Positions 1 to 12,500 of a DNA stretch of 64,000 nucleotides are shown one piece after another. A program made the position numbers and the translations under genes. The notes below the pieces were generated by a model. That model had not been told where the DNA came from and did no database searches. It saw nothing but the letters and a program-made list of their open reading frames with translations. The stretch lies in the NCBI GenBank assembly GCA_963930775.1, contig OZ005698.1:8252501-8316500 (forward strand), given 5' to 3'. The DNA comes from Cliona cf. orientalis. Taxonomy: Eukaryota > Porifera > Demospongiae > Clionaida > Clionaidae. Each line of letters begins with the position of its first letter. Position 1 is the first letter of the stretch.

Positions 1-202
1 CTCAATGTGATTTTCATCAGAAGCAGCAATCAGTGGAGTAGGAGCAATAACACCATCCTGTGGTGAACATGATAATAGTGAAGATATATGAACAACACTG
101 AGTATGCTGGGGATTCTGAATCAGTGAACAATATATAATATACACAGAAAAAAAAAACAAAAAAACTGAGACTAGTGATATATTGTATAGCACATTACTC
201 AC

Positions 203-513
203 ATCAGTCGGCTGATCAATTGCTGCATGATGATGAACCAGCAGCTGGACCATCTCAATATTGCCTTCATGACAGGAGCCATATAGGGGGGACTGTACTC
301 CCTATAGAGAGAGAGAACAGTGGAGTGTCATAATATGACCTCCAAGAATGGTGAAGTCATCCACATGCTAGCTTGAGATGTGCTGCTCCACTGCACACAT
401 CTTTACATTACACAGTGCTGTACCTTGTTGACGTCCGCCCCATGGGCCAGGAGCAGCTCCACTAGCCTCGGGTGGTTGCTCTTAGCAGCAAAGTACATTG
501 CTGTTACTCCGTA
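203..513 (-). CDS. Ankyrin exons 12-13 at the left edge
   Basis: Exon 424-513 (30 codons) reads YGVTAMYFAAKSNHPRLVEL and then LLLAHGADVNK, a good ankyrin repeat. Exon 203-301 (33 codons) reads GVQSPLYGSCHEGNIEMVQL and ends HHHAAIDQPTD. Both are phase 0 with GTAC and GTGAGT donors. They differ more from the duplicated modules than those do from each other, so this part of the array looks older. The gene continues left of the window. Confidence 0.75.
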
Positions 514-3500
514 CTGCATTAGAAATATATCCAAGGTAAGGCAAATCCAGCAAATCCCTAGCTCCCACTGCATGCACTATAGTGAAACCCCTATACAAGA
601 ACACATGCACACTGAAATAAGGACACCTCTTCATTCAGGACACTATCTAGGCTCCAAGCTATATCATAGAGTCAGTAGACTCTATAAGTAGGGATGGCAC
701 GGATACTTCATGTATGTAATACCAGGAGCATATGAGCCGCCCGAAGGGCGGCGAAGGAGCGTCCGACTACCATAGGGTTGGCTGTAGTATGTGTTAGGCG
801 AAGTACATGTACTTAAGACTACACTTCCTTATTTGGAACGTGCAGCTGGTGCAGTGCATAGCAGATTACTTTTGTACAAGCCACACTGTGACTAGCTAAT
901 TGACTTAGTCTGTAGCGTGGTTGTAGACTGTGTACTACGAGCGGTGCTATCACTATGGAGATCGGTCAGAGCTTAACCAATGGAAATACCCTGCAGCTGG
1001 CCACTCCATAAAAGGTAAAGCATTGCAAATGAACTTCGCCTAACACATCTGACACGCAGTCGGACGCTCCTTCACCGCCCTTCGGGCGGCTCATATGCTC
1101 CTGGTAATACATTACAAATATCCAAATATCTCAAAACAGGTAGCTTTGTGAAATTTCTAAGTGTCAAAATCAGAATCTACAGTAAATTATCTATCTAACA
1201 AGACCAAGATCATTCATCAACTCAATTGTATATGGCAGAATCAGGTGTTCAAAAAAATAGCAATTTCTTTCTTTCTTTCCGTTTTCCTGGGCTAACTCAA
1301 GACTACCATGACCACTCACCTTAGTTCGAGTATAAATCCACTCCATTTTGGAGCGCGCACATCTGTGGCACATTCGTTTTGTGTTATCAGGAGAGCGATT
1401 TAATAGTGGGTGTGTACAGCGCATTTGGCGAGTGGGTGCATGTGTCTGATTAGCCATTTTGTCATAATATTATAATGCTCATGCTCATACGGTGCATGTT
1501 GCCATGGTGAAATCATGTGACCAATATCTGTGGCGCGCATGTGCAGTGCGCCGACACATGCTTGTCGAGCGCTTAGCTGATCAGCTCAGTGAACTGTCGA
1601 TTTAATATGGTGGCTACTACCAACAGTAAACTTACCGACCTATAAAATATGTTCCCGAAACAGAAAGCTACTTGGTTCTAAATAGCCTTCTTTCAAGTTT
1701 GCCTATCGGCCTTGGGATCGTGATAATGAGGGGCGTGCATGGCTTCATTCACAGGTCGCTGGTTTAATACCTGAGTTGTCTCGAGAATCCCACTGATGCA
1801 TGTTCAATAGTGTGTGATGCAAAGGAAGACATCCTAGCTAGCTATCAAAAGATTGCCTGGGATTTGCACTTACAGGAGTCATGGGAGTACTCAAGGCTAA
1901 GATTGCACAAATATACCCATGGATCAATATATCAAAATACAGTGATACTGTACATACTGAATCAGAAGTGTATGATATTAACTAGAGCTCTATAGAGCAC
2001 ATACCCCGCACCAGAGGCGTAGGAAGATGTTTTTGAGCAGGGGGGCTGAAAGTAAGCAGGTGAAGACTCGCTTTACGCGCACATAGCGTGTGAAAGCTAG
2101 CGGGGTCTGGGGGCATGCTCCCCCAGGAAAATTTTGGAGTTCTAGACCTTCTGAGAGCTTTTCTAGTGCATTTTCAAGGACATTCTGGACTCCTAGCTTG
2201 TCACATGTGAACACAGATCAGTAGTGACTACTGATCTGTGTTCACATGTGACAATTATTAATATCTACACACCATGGGGCTAAGATACACCACAATCATG
2301 AATAACTCAACCCTGATTGTGGCAACAGATGAAAAAGTAAAGTGCAAACCTCAGAGGGTGAGCCCCACCCCCTGGCTTGTAGCGTAAACGACCGATTATC
2401 GGCATGTATCAATTATCGGCACCCGCGTTTACGGCAAATTTTACGGGAAATTACAGACCCGTTTACGGTCCTGGAACAAAAACTCGCGCTATCTCTCGAA
2501 GGGAAGTAAACAGGACGTTTTAAGGCCAACAGCCGTTATGTAGGCGTGGCAACGGACCCATAGAGCCCAAGAAAGTGACCTTCGACCCCCAGTTTGCTAG
2601 CCGAATTTTGGGATCGAGTTTTTTTGCTATTTTGTTGTCTGGTAGTCTCCACTGAGTCTTGAAGTTACTATTTATGAGTTCTATAGCTTCAGGCTATTGC
2701 CAGAAGCTAGAGTTTAGCCTACAAAGTGTCAGACTAACGCCGATCATATCTAAGAGAAAATTTTGTGTATTTTTGGATGTAATTTTAGCTATTACGTAGC
2801 GAATGGAAAGATTCACTCTCTTTAAACGCTACTGTTAGTGGAGCACATTGAAAGGAACCTGTGGAATTTTTTTCAGAATTTTCCAAGTAAGTGGTAAGTG
2901 TCAAGATACACGAAAGCTTGCTGGTACCGATAATTGAGTATAGGCAGTACTATGGGGTGCCGATAATACGTACGGGGTGCCGATATCTGATTTTTTGATA
3001 CCTTGGCTGTGCTGCCCATAGTTTCGCGAAGAACTGTATCTATAGCCTTGGATTTGCGGTATAGTATATTGTGTTAAAAACCTACCTTTTGGTGCAAGAA
3101 CCATCATCATAGGTTGTTCTGCTGGTAAGTTATGCGCGGGGCAAATTTAGGTGCCGATAATTGGTACTTTACGCTACAGCAGTCTAAAAATCAGAGGGGC
3201 TCTGCCCCCCCAATCTTATGACTGGGGGGGGGGGCAATTACCCCCCCCCCCAGCCCCCCTGGTTCTTACGCCAGAGCGCACGCACATTGCACAATCTATA
3301 GATCTGTTTTTGTTGCTGCTTGGTTGCATGAAAGGGCTTATGGACCCCATAAGCCATTGGTTATAATACTATAATAGCTATAGGGCTCTTGGTGATCATG
3401 TGACCAGCCAAAACACCACTGACTCTCTCTCTGCACCAGATCTAGACTGGGTACATATAGGTAATACATACTGATTTGATGAGGCTTTGCATTCCAGTCT

Positions 3501-6500
3501 GTGGATAGCTTACCAGCTCAGGCTAACGTGTGCCACTAGCATTATTGACGACCTTTACCAGTCCATAATATTGAATAATATGCACATGAGCAGAAAGCAC
3601 AAGGTCTGTATGCATAATGCATTGAGTGGGCACTATCGATAGGCATGGTTATGAAGGCTAACAAAAAGGCACCATTTGTGACGCTCGTGGACCATATCCC
3701 TCGATTCGAAGCACACTGAAGCCCGTTTTTTGCCAAATTCGACTGATTCATTGTGCTTACTAGTCGCTCAGGTGCCTAGACCTCCAGATATGGCAATTTT
3801 TCTGCTAATAACGACACAACCAATTACTTTACCCCCTTGCACATGCGCGTAGGGTATTTATCGAGAAATGTATAGTGGATGTGATACGTTATCCCTACAA
3901 ATCTTGTTTGTGCATTTTTTGGCACTGCCATCCCTACTTCATCCTTCAATTTTATTCAATTGTTTTTATACTTGTAGATAGAGTGGAGTACAAAACTATC
4001 CCCTAAATGAGGGCACCTCGCTAATCAGGACATTCTTAGCTGTCCCAGGAGTGACCACAATAGAGAAATGCCACTGTAATGCACAAAGTAAAAAGAGTCA
4101 TGTTGCTCTATAGATATATATATTGTGCCCACTAGTTCTACATGAATCAATGGCCCACACACTATGATGGTCACGTACATAATTATAGAGAAGCCCCACC
4201 TTGCTCTAAACTGAGCACACCATTCTACTATGTTGACCATGGACATGCGATGGTCTCACCGTACTGAGGTAGTTCACATCAGCCCTGTGGTTGATGAGTA
4301 GAACTGCTACATCATAGTGACCATTGCCACAGGCAGGAATCAGCGCTGTTTCTCCACATTCATCCTGCATGAGTTAAGATAATACAACACAGATGAGCAA
4401 ATGGTACATGGAAATCTGAAGGCTCACCAACTACAACTCCACCCACTTATAACATGTGCAGCACATAGATGTACACTTGGACATAATAATTATATTTAGT
4501 AATCATCATGGAATTGCCAATTGCCCTACAAAATCAAAATATTGCCTAGCTTTCCAAGCAAGCATGCTGTTGCTATTGGAACTACAAATGTGCAACCAAA
4601 GATGGATATCATAGGCATCCTACTGTCAATGACTAGCAATGACTATAGCAAGTACAGTAAGCATCAATGGCTAATGTGTACATAGTGTTACTGCGTCTCA
4701 CATCAGTAGGCAGATCCACTGTAGCCTGGTGACGCAGGAGCAGAAGAACTATTTCAGTATGCCCTTCAAAGCTTGCTTTCCAAAGAACTGATTTTCCTTT
4801 CTATAGAATATGAAGGAGAGAGTTTTAGAGTGAGATACTAGTGGACAGTGATTGAATGTGAGTAGTGGGGAGAGCTAGGGAGCTGAACAACGACCACTCC
4901 CTCACTATGACATAAACTACACTAGTGCTGGCAAAAATTGTCCTCACAGGAAAACTCAAAACACAGTATGTGCAAAATCAATAGGATTCAATGGAGAGTA
5001 ATTTATTAGCAAGTCAAAGGAGAAATCATGACGCATGCATGTCTGCTATGAACAGCACATGCTGCATGTTTGTTACTCATACCTTGTACATCCTACTAGC
5101 CCTAGAACTGGTTCACCATAATACCATGCCTTATCATTGGCCACGTTATGTATACTTGTGTTGCAGGGATCAACGCTCTCACCTTATTTCTGTAGTTCAC
5201 ATCTGCCCCATTCTCCACTAAAATCTCAGCAATATAGAGATGACCATTCTGCACTGCAGCCCCCAAAGCTGTGTCCCCGACGTCAAACTGTATAATTAGA
5301 ATATTGGGGCAACTGTACATATCTCGTAAGTCATTCTGTATGATATATTAGATAGGTGCTGCCATGGGCTATATACATGGACAAATATTATTATGGCAAT
5401 ATCATAAATAATCGTCCTTTGCCATAAATTTAATGGCTATGAGATGATAATATTCTCAACCATGCTATTGCTAATCCGTGACCAAAGAGACATCCTACTG
5501 TCAATGACTAGCAATGACTATACATCAAAGTCTACTGTGTACATAGTGTTACTGTGTCTCACATCATTTGGGAGATCGACTGCAGCATGGTGATGCAGGA
5601 GCAGAAGAACTATTTCAGTATGTCCATGAATGCAGGCAAAGCAAAGAACTGACATTCCTTTCTGTAGCATGTGAAGGAGAGTTTAGAGTGAGACACTAGT
5701 GGACAGTGATTGAATGTGAGCAGTGGGGAGAGCAACGACCACTCCCTCACTATGACATGAACTAGCTAGTGCTGATAAAAGTTGTCCTCACAGGAAAACC
5801 CAAAACACAGTATGTGCAAAATCAATAGAAATCAATGACTATAGGACATGTAGAGTATTTTATTAGTGTCAAAGGGAGGAACCACGACGTATGCATGTCT
5901 GCTATAAACAACACATGCCGCATGTTTATACCTTGTACATCCCATTGGTTCACCATAATACCATGCCTTATCATTGGCCACATTATCATACTTGTGTTAT
6001 AGGGATCAATGCTCTCACCTTATTCCTGTAGTTCACATCTGCTCCATTTTTCACTAAAATCTCAGCAATATGGAGATGACCTTTGATCACTGCTGTCACC
6101 AAAGCTGTCTCCCTAAGGTCATCCTGCATAATTAGAATATTGGGCAGGTGTACATGTACGTAGTATTTCCTAAGTCATTTTGTATGAATTTTTTAAGCAA
6201 TATTGGACAGGTGCTATCATGGACTAACAATAATTACTATGACGACGTCAATAATTGCCCATTAGCATAAGTTTAACAGCTATGATATTATTCTCAACCA
6301 TATTTTTGCTAATCTATGACCAAAGAGGCTTCCTACTGTCAGTGACTAGTAATGACTATAGGAAATACAAGCATCAATATCTGCGTGCCATAGTATTACT
6401 GTGTCTCACATCATTTGGCAGATCCACTTCAGCATGGTGATGCAGGAGCAGAAGAACAATTTTGGTATGTCCTTGAAAGCTTGCTATCCAAAGAACTGAT

Positions 6501-9500
6501 TTTCCATTCTACAGAATGTGATGGAGAGAGTTTAGAGTGAGACACTAGTGGACAGTGATTGAATGTGAGCAGTGGGGAGAGCTAGGGAGCTGAACAACGA
6601 CCACTCCCTCACTATGACATAAACTAGCTAATGCTGGTAAAAGTTGTCCACACAGGAAAACGCAAAACACAGTACGTACAAAATCAATAGAAACTAGAGC
6701 TCTGTAGAGCACATACCCCACGCGCACATTGCGCAATTTATAGATTTATTTTTGGTGCATGGCTATAATTGAGAGAAATAGTGGAAATGTTGCTTAGTTG
6801 CTGGGGGTCCCAGTGACACTTGAAAAGCGCTCTTTGCACTCAGACCTAGAAAGATATGCACTTTTACCTATATTTTGTTGTAATGTTAAATAGTATAGCT
6901 AGCTATCTTACATTATGATTGGTTCTGTAAGCTTCAGATTTCAATCACTATAGACTTCACGAGCATTATTTAGAACACTGACGATCTTTACCAGTCATGC
7001 GCTTGGCCACTTAGTTGTACGCATGAGCAGAAAGCATAATGGACATGCATCATGCATTAATCATTGTGGGTACTCCCAATAGGCGTGGCTACTGTGGCCA
7101 ACAAAAAGGCACTATTTGTGACGCTCATGGACCACATCCCTCGATTTGATGCACACTGAAGCCAGTTTTTCGCCAAATTCAATTGATTCGTTGTACTTAC
7201 GAGTTGCTTAGACGCCTACATCTCGAGATATGGCGATTTTTGTGCCAATGACAACAACAACAACAACAACGACACGACCAATTACTTTACCTCCTTGCAC
7301 ATGCGTCGGGGTAATTAATGACTAGGACATGGAGAGCATTATTAGCGTCAAAGGAGAAATCATGACGTATGCATGCCTGCTAAAAACAGCACATGCTGCA
7401 TATTTGTTACTCGTACCTTGTACATCCCACTGGTTCACCATAATACCATGCCTTATCATTGGCCATATTATGCATACTTGTGTTACAGGGATCAAGACTC
7501 TCACCTTATTTCTGTAGTTCACATTTGCCCCGTTCTTCACTAAAATCTCAGCAACATGGAGATGACCTTCACTCACTGCAGCCCCCAAAGCTGTGTCCCC
7601 CAAGTCATCCTGTACAATTAGAATATTGGGCAGGTGTACATATTTACTAAGTCATTCTGTATGAATTTTATTATAGTGCTACACAGTAGATTTTTTTTTC
7701 TAACTTAGCATGCACACTTATTTTTACCTATAAATATCACTTTTAGCAGCAGTATTAGTGTGCAAAGCGTCAAACAAAGACCGCTCCATAACAGAAGCTA
7801 TGACGAACTATGACGTTGGTCTGGTATTGTGCACAATACATACCCGGGTTAAAAGGACCGCATGGTTAGCGTGAGCGTTAGTAGGTACAACGCGATCCCG
7901 CGAATATCTGTGGATATATGTGAAATATTGACCGTTCAATGTCCAGTCACGCCCAAATGCGCAGGTCCAAGCGGATTAACGACAATGGCGTTTCGACGTT
8001 GAAGCAAGCTTGTAGCGGATGATACTCAGGGTCGTTGAAGCTTAGTAGCCGAAGGTTCGAATGCGCACAGAATTAAAGCGCTCTTTTAGTTTCGATCATG
8101 CCGGAAATAAATGGTTTGGGGCGGTACCGTGCAGTAATACGCGCAAAATTTGGCATAAAAATCACATGTTTTCGACAATAAACCGTGTGCACACGCGTTC
8201 CTTTCTCCCGGGTAGCAATACAAATAATAAAAAAAAATTGCAAGATTGAAGGCTATAGACAAGATGAGGTAGGTTTTTGAAGATAGAGAATCACTCTGGT
8301 ATGTCTATTTCTACACAGCATTACTGTATGTAGCTAACACAAGTGACTGTCAGATCGCCTAGTGAGGCAGTGACTGTCAACCCCCAAAAACATTTTGGAG
8401 CATTAAAAAGGCTTTTGGGCTGCCTATCGTTACTATCTCACCTCGCTTGGACGCCTTAGAAGCAAAGCACTCCACGCGCTCAACGCTAACAACTCTGCCT
8501 TCTCATTATTAGATCGCTAGTGTGCGTGGTCAATGAAAATGTCATTATTGTATACTACATCATCAAGGTGGACTTCGATCGGTCCAGAGCAATCGGTGGA
8601 AATGTTTGCTTCTGGATTGGGCACTTCCTGCAAAACATTTGCACTTTCACATATACACTAGGATTGTTAATGCATAAGGATACAATATTGACTCTTAAAG
8701 GAACTGTGTCACGGTATAAGCGTATTTTTAGTAAGGGAAGCCGGATGAGGATCCCCAATATTTAATCAAGAACATGGGCGATGCGGTTTTGTGACGTTGC
8801 GATCACGCCACTTGCTCGGGGCGCCCGTGCCTGGCCGGCTGGTTTAAGCGATCGGCCGCGTCCCTCGGTGAAATCGACTTCACGATGATACTAAACGAAC
8901 CAAGAAGGTTAGGGTTAGTTTAACTCTCCTTTCGATGTTTAGCCTTCTTTTTTTAGGATTAGCTGCCATCATAAGGTGCCCTAGGCTCGCTCGATCGATA
9001 GCTATGGGCATGGTATATGGCATGCGGTCGCACGCGTGACGTGGATCAACGTCACGTTTTGCGGTTGATTTCAAATGTTTTTAAAAATAGTAACGCGCGG
9101 CCCTTATATCGTGACTCAGTGCCTTTAACTATCACTTTTATGCAAGATTCTGTGCCTAACGTAAATCAGGAATAGATTTGATAGGAGTGTACAAACGTAG
9201 TAACAGCATTCCAGTAGGATGACGTAGACAAATTATAGTCAAGGCAACATGCGCTATCAACATCTTGTACTTTAAGTGGGTGTTATGTAAACGCAGACTG
9301 CAGCTGTACAACTGTATATTGCAGCTGGTGCTATTGTGGCCTGGGTGGGACGCACCTGCACTACTCAACTACATGACCTCAGATTCATTTACTCATGTAT
9401 TATCTACGTCATCTTCCCGGAACGCATTTGCATGTAGTTTAACACTCCTATCTAATCTACTCTTGCATAAATAGACCATATTTTAGGCTATTTTGGTCAA

Positions 9501-12500
9501 TACTTCCGTGACCCTTTGTAGTTAATACTTCTTATTTGGCACAAACATGTATCTATTTGGTGTCTATCTTCATCTCAAATCTGGATTCTTAACTATAATC
9601 CAATCCCATGAAATTGTGCCTAACATAAGAATTGGAAATTTTTGGGCATTTTTGCATGCTGAAGCCATATAGAAGGTGATATCAGCTTTCCACTCAGTGG
9701 CGGATTTAGGGGGTTTCGGAGGTTTCGACAGAACCCCCCTTTGGGCTGCACCTAGTTGTAAGAAGTACTGATGATAGGCTAACTGGAATCCCCCTCTCTG
9801 GCTATAGAACTAAGGAAACTGCTGCTATGGCTCACCTTAGCATGCTTTAGCAGAAAATTCGTTCAAAATCCATCGATTGGGCTGGCAGGGCTGGTAGTTG
9901 CTCTGAAAACGATCGAAAATGGGCGTGGTTGTAGCCGAAAGTGGGCGTGGCTTCTAAAATTTCGCGCGCGCTTCGCGCGCAAGAATATAACAGAACCCCC
10001 CTTCAACAAATCCTAGATCCGCCACTGCCACTGCATATGTACATGTAGACATTAACCTAACTGGGTATCAAGTCAAATATAGATACAGTAGCGGTCAATA
10101 AAAAGTTAACATTCAGTTCCATTGTACGATCGTTTTGAGGTGAAAATATTTCCGTTTTCACACCGTTCCGCAGTACGGGGAAGTACGTACGCACGCGCAT
10201 CCATCTTTTTTACACTCGCGCACACGCTTAATTGGTAGGCATGACCGTACTGCAATAATTGACCGTTCTCGATGCCGCGTGGAAGAAACGAGCTTTTGGG
10301 AAGCCGTGAGTGACGGAGAAACACAGCCAACCCTCATACAGACTCGATAATGTAGCAGATAAGCTGTATCTTCGTGTCTTATCAATCGTCAGGTACATTT
10401 CGAGCAAGTAGTTCGAGCAATTGCCTCGAGCTAAAAAAGCTATCGGCTTGGCTTCCAGCAAGCGGCTGAGTAGAGCTGCCTAGCAATCGTAGAAGCCAGC
10501 GCAGCAAGCGACAAAGACTGTCTTATTACGCATTATGCTCACTCTGAACATTTCTCACCTACCAAATGAACGCTTGTCACCTTTTTGTCCGTACTGTTCA
10601 GCTACCGTTTCGTTTTCCTTTTCACACTGTTCAAGAATAGGAAACGGAACATTAACTTTTTATTGGCCACTACTGTAGATAGCCCACTGGCGGAAATTCT
10701 AATTAGCGCCCATAGCAATGGGCTCCAAGTACGGCAGCTGTGCCAACTAGGTGGGTCAAAATGAAGGCTTATCTCACCCTTGTATGGCACAATTAGCCAC
10801 CGTAGATGACGGTAACAGTTAGAAGAAGGGTTGTTGAACATGTACAGTATATGACAAATCTGGCCTTTGACTAATTTCGACCTGAGCTACTAAAATTGCG
10901 CATTGCGCAAATCCCTTACGGAGGGAGGGTTTTCCCAAATCCGGTCACATATTAGACAGGTGCTGCCACAGGCTATATACATGGACAAATATTATGACGA
11001 TGTAAGGTTTAATATATGAGACAATAGTGTTCTCAACCATGCTGTTGCTAATCTGTGACCAAAGAGGCAACCTACTGTCAATGACTAGCAATGACTGCTA
11101 TAATAATAAGTACAAGCACCAATATCTACTGTGTGCATAGTGTTACTGTGTCTCACATCATTTGGCAGATTGACCACAGCACCATGCTGAAGGAGCACCA
11201 CAACAATATCACTGTTTCCCATATGGGCTGCTCTGAAAAGAATGGAATGTCCTTTCTGTGAAGGAGAGAGTTTCAGAGTGAGACTCTAGTGAACAGTAAT
11301 TGAATGTGAGCAGTGGGGAGAGCTAGGGAGCTAAACAACGACCACTCTCTCACTATGACATACATGTAAATTAGCTAGTGCTGGCAAAAGATGTCCTCAC
11401 TGGAAAACCCAAAACACAGTACGTACAAAATTCAATGGAAATCTATGACTAAGACACATGCAGAGAGTGAGTATTTTATGAATGTCAAAGGGAGGAGCCA
11501 CGACATATGCATGTCTGCTATGAACAGCACATGCTGCCTATTTGTTACTCATACCTTGTACATGTACATCCCACTGGTTCACCATAATACCATGCCTTAT
11601 CATTGGCCACATTATGCATACTTGTGTTACAGGGATCAACGCTCTCACCTTATTTCTGTAGTTCATATCTGCCCCATTCTTCATTAAAATTTTAGCAACA
11701 TGGAAATGACCTTCGCCCACTGCCGTCACCAAAGCTGTGTCCCCGAAGTCATCCTGTACAAGACAATGAGAGATAATAGCTAATTCTACCAAAAAATTTT
11801 GTTTTTGTGATGGGTAAACTAATTATTTAACTTTATAGTTATGTGTCTCGCCTTCATTGCCATGTCAATATCAGCACGATACTTGAGAAACAATTCAACC
11901 AGGTCTTGTCTCCCTAGAAAGCTGATATACCCGAGAGGATGCAGGCCAAGCTAACATACAGAACAAGACATCAGATCATGACAACACAGATACTTGTCTA
12001 TTGCCATGCAGTAGCACCTACTTCATCATAGATATTAAGGTCCACCCCCTCTGCTAGGAGAGACGAGAAATCTCTGATGTCTGCACTGACAGTACGACAG
12101 AGCTCCAAAAATCTCTTCTCTTTATCGGCCTGGGATATGGAAAATGGAAATAGCCACGTAGTATTAATTAGCAACTTTGCTACATTATCTTTTATCTAGC
12201 ATTTATAGTAATATATCTAATGTTAGTACAGCAAATTACACTAAAACGCGATGATCTATTGTATTCTTTGAATTTCTCATTATATTAACATTGTACTCAC
12301 CATTTGTTTCTCTTCATAGATGATGACATCATCAATAGAGACAAGGACTATCCCATGGCTTCGGAAGAACTTTGACCTTGGAAGGATGGCATCGGCAATA
12401 TGTTGTGGCACTCTCCATGTTACCACCAGGCTGCCCGCTACTACCCTATCAATGACTGCCGTCAGAGATGGAATCTTGTACTCCTCAGCAAAAGACTGCC

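Larger units (their letters stand above)
2017..3270. mobile_element. Nested element with CCAGAG target duplication
   Basis: CCAGAG is present at 2011-2016 and 3271-3276, bounding this insertion. The ends are short inverted repeats (CGTAGGAAG on the left, CTTACG on the right). It includes the stretch GGGGGCATGCTCCCCCAGG and a G/C-rich right end. Removing the 801-bp element nested inside leaves about 450 bp of non-coding sequence. Confidence 0.55.
1984..3862. mobile_element. TACCCC-type MITE, copy split by a nested insertion
   Basis: The left end (TAGAGCTCTATAGAGCACAT then ACCCCGCACC, 1984-2016) and the rest (3271-3862) together match the intact copies at 6695-7316 and 23086-23575. The right end reads TTTACCCCCTTGCACATGCG, roughly the inverse of the left TACCCC end. 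The interior is non-coding. Confidence 0.65.
7672..10948. other. 3.3-kb block of transposons inserted in one ankyrin intron
   Basis: The intron flanks (GTCATTCTGTATGA on the left, ATTAGACAGGTGCTGCCA on the right) are contiguous in the paralogous intron near 5330-5360. The block is therefore extra. It holds three separate MITEs (8699-9124, 9695-10027, 10086-10675). 7672-8690 and 9130-9690 are non-coding sequence I cannot classify; 9170-9240 resembles 24195-24260. Confidence 0.65.

Noticed and set aside
10106-10841. Overlapping open frames of 70-80 codons on the minus strand
   Set aside because: They lie within and beside a Tc1-like MITE, show no protein family pattern and overlap each other in several frames.
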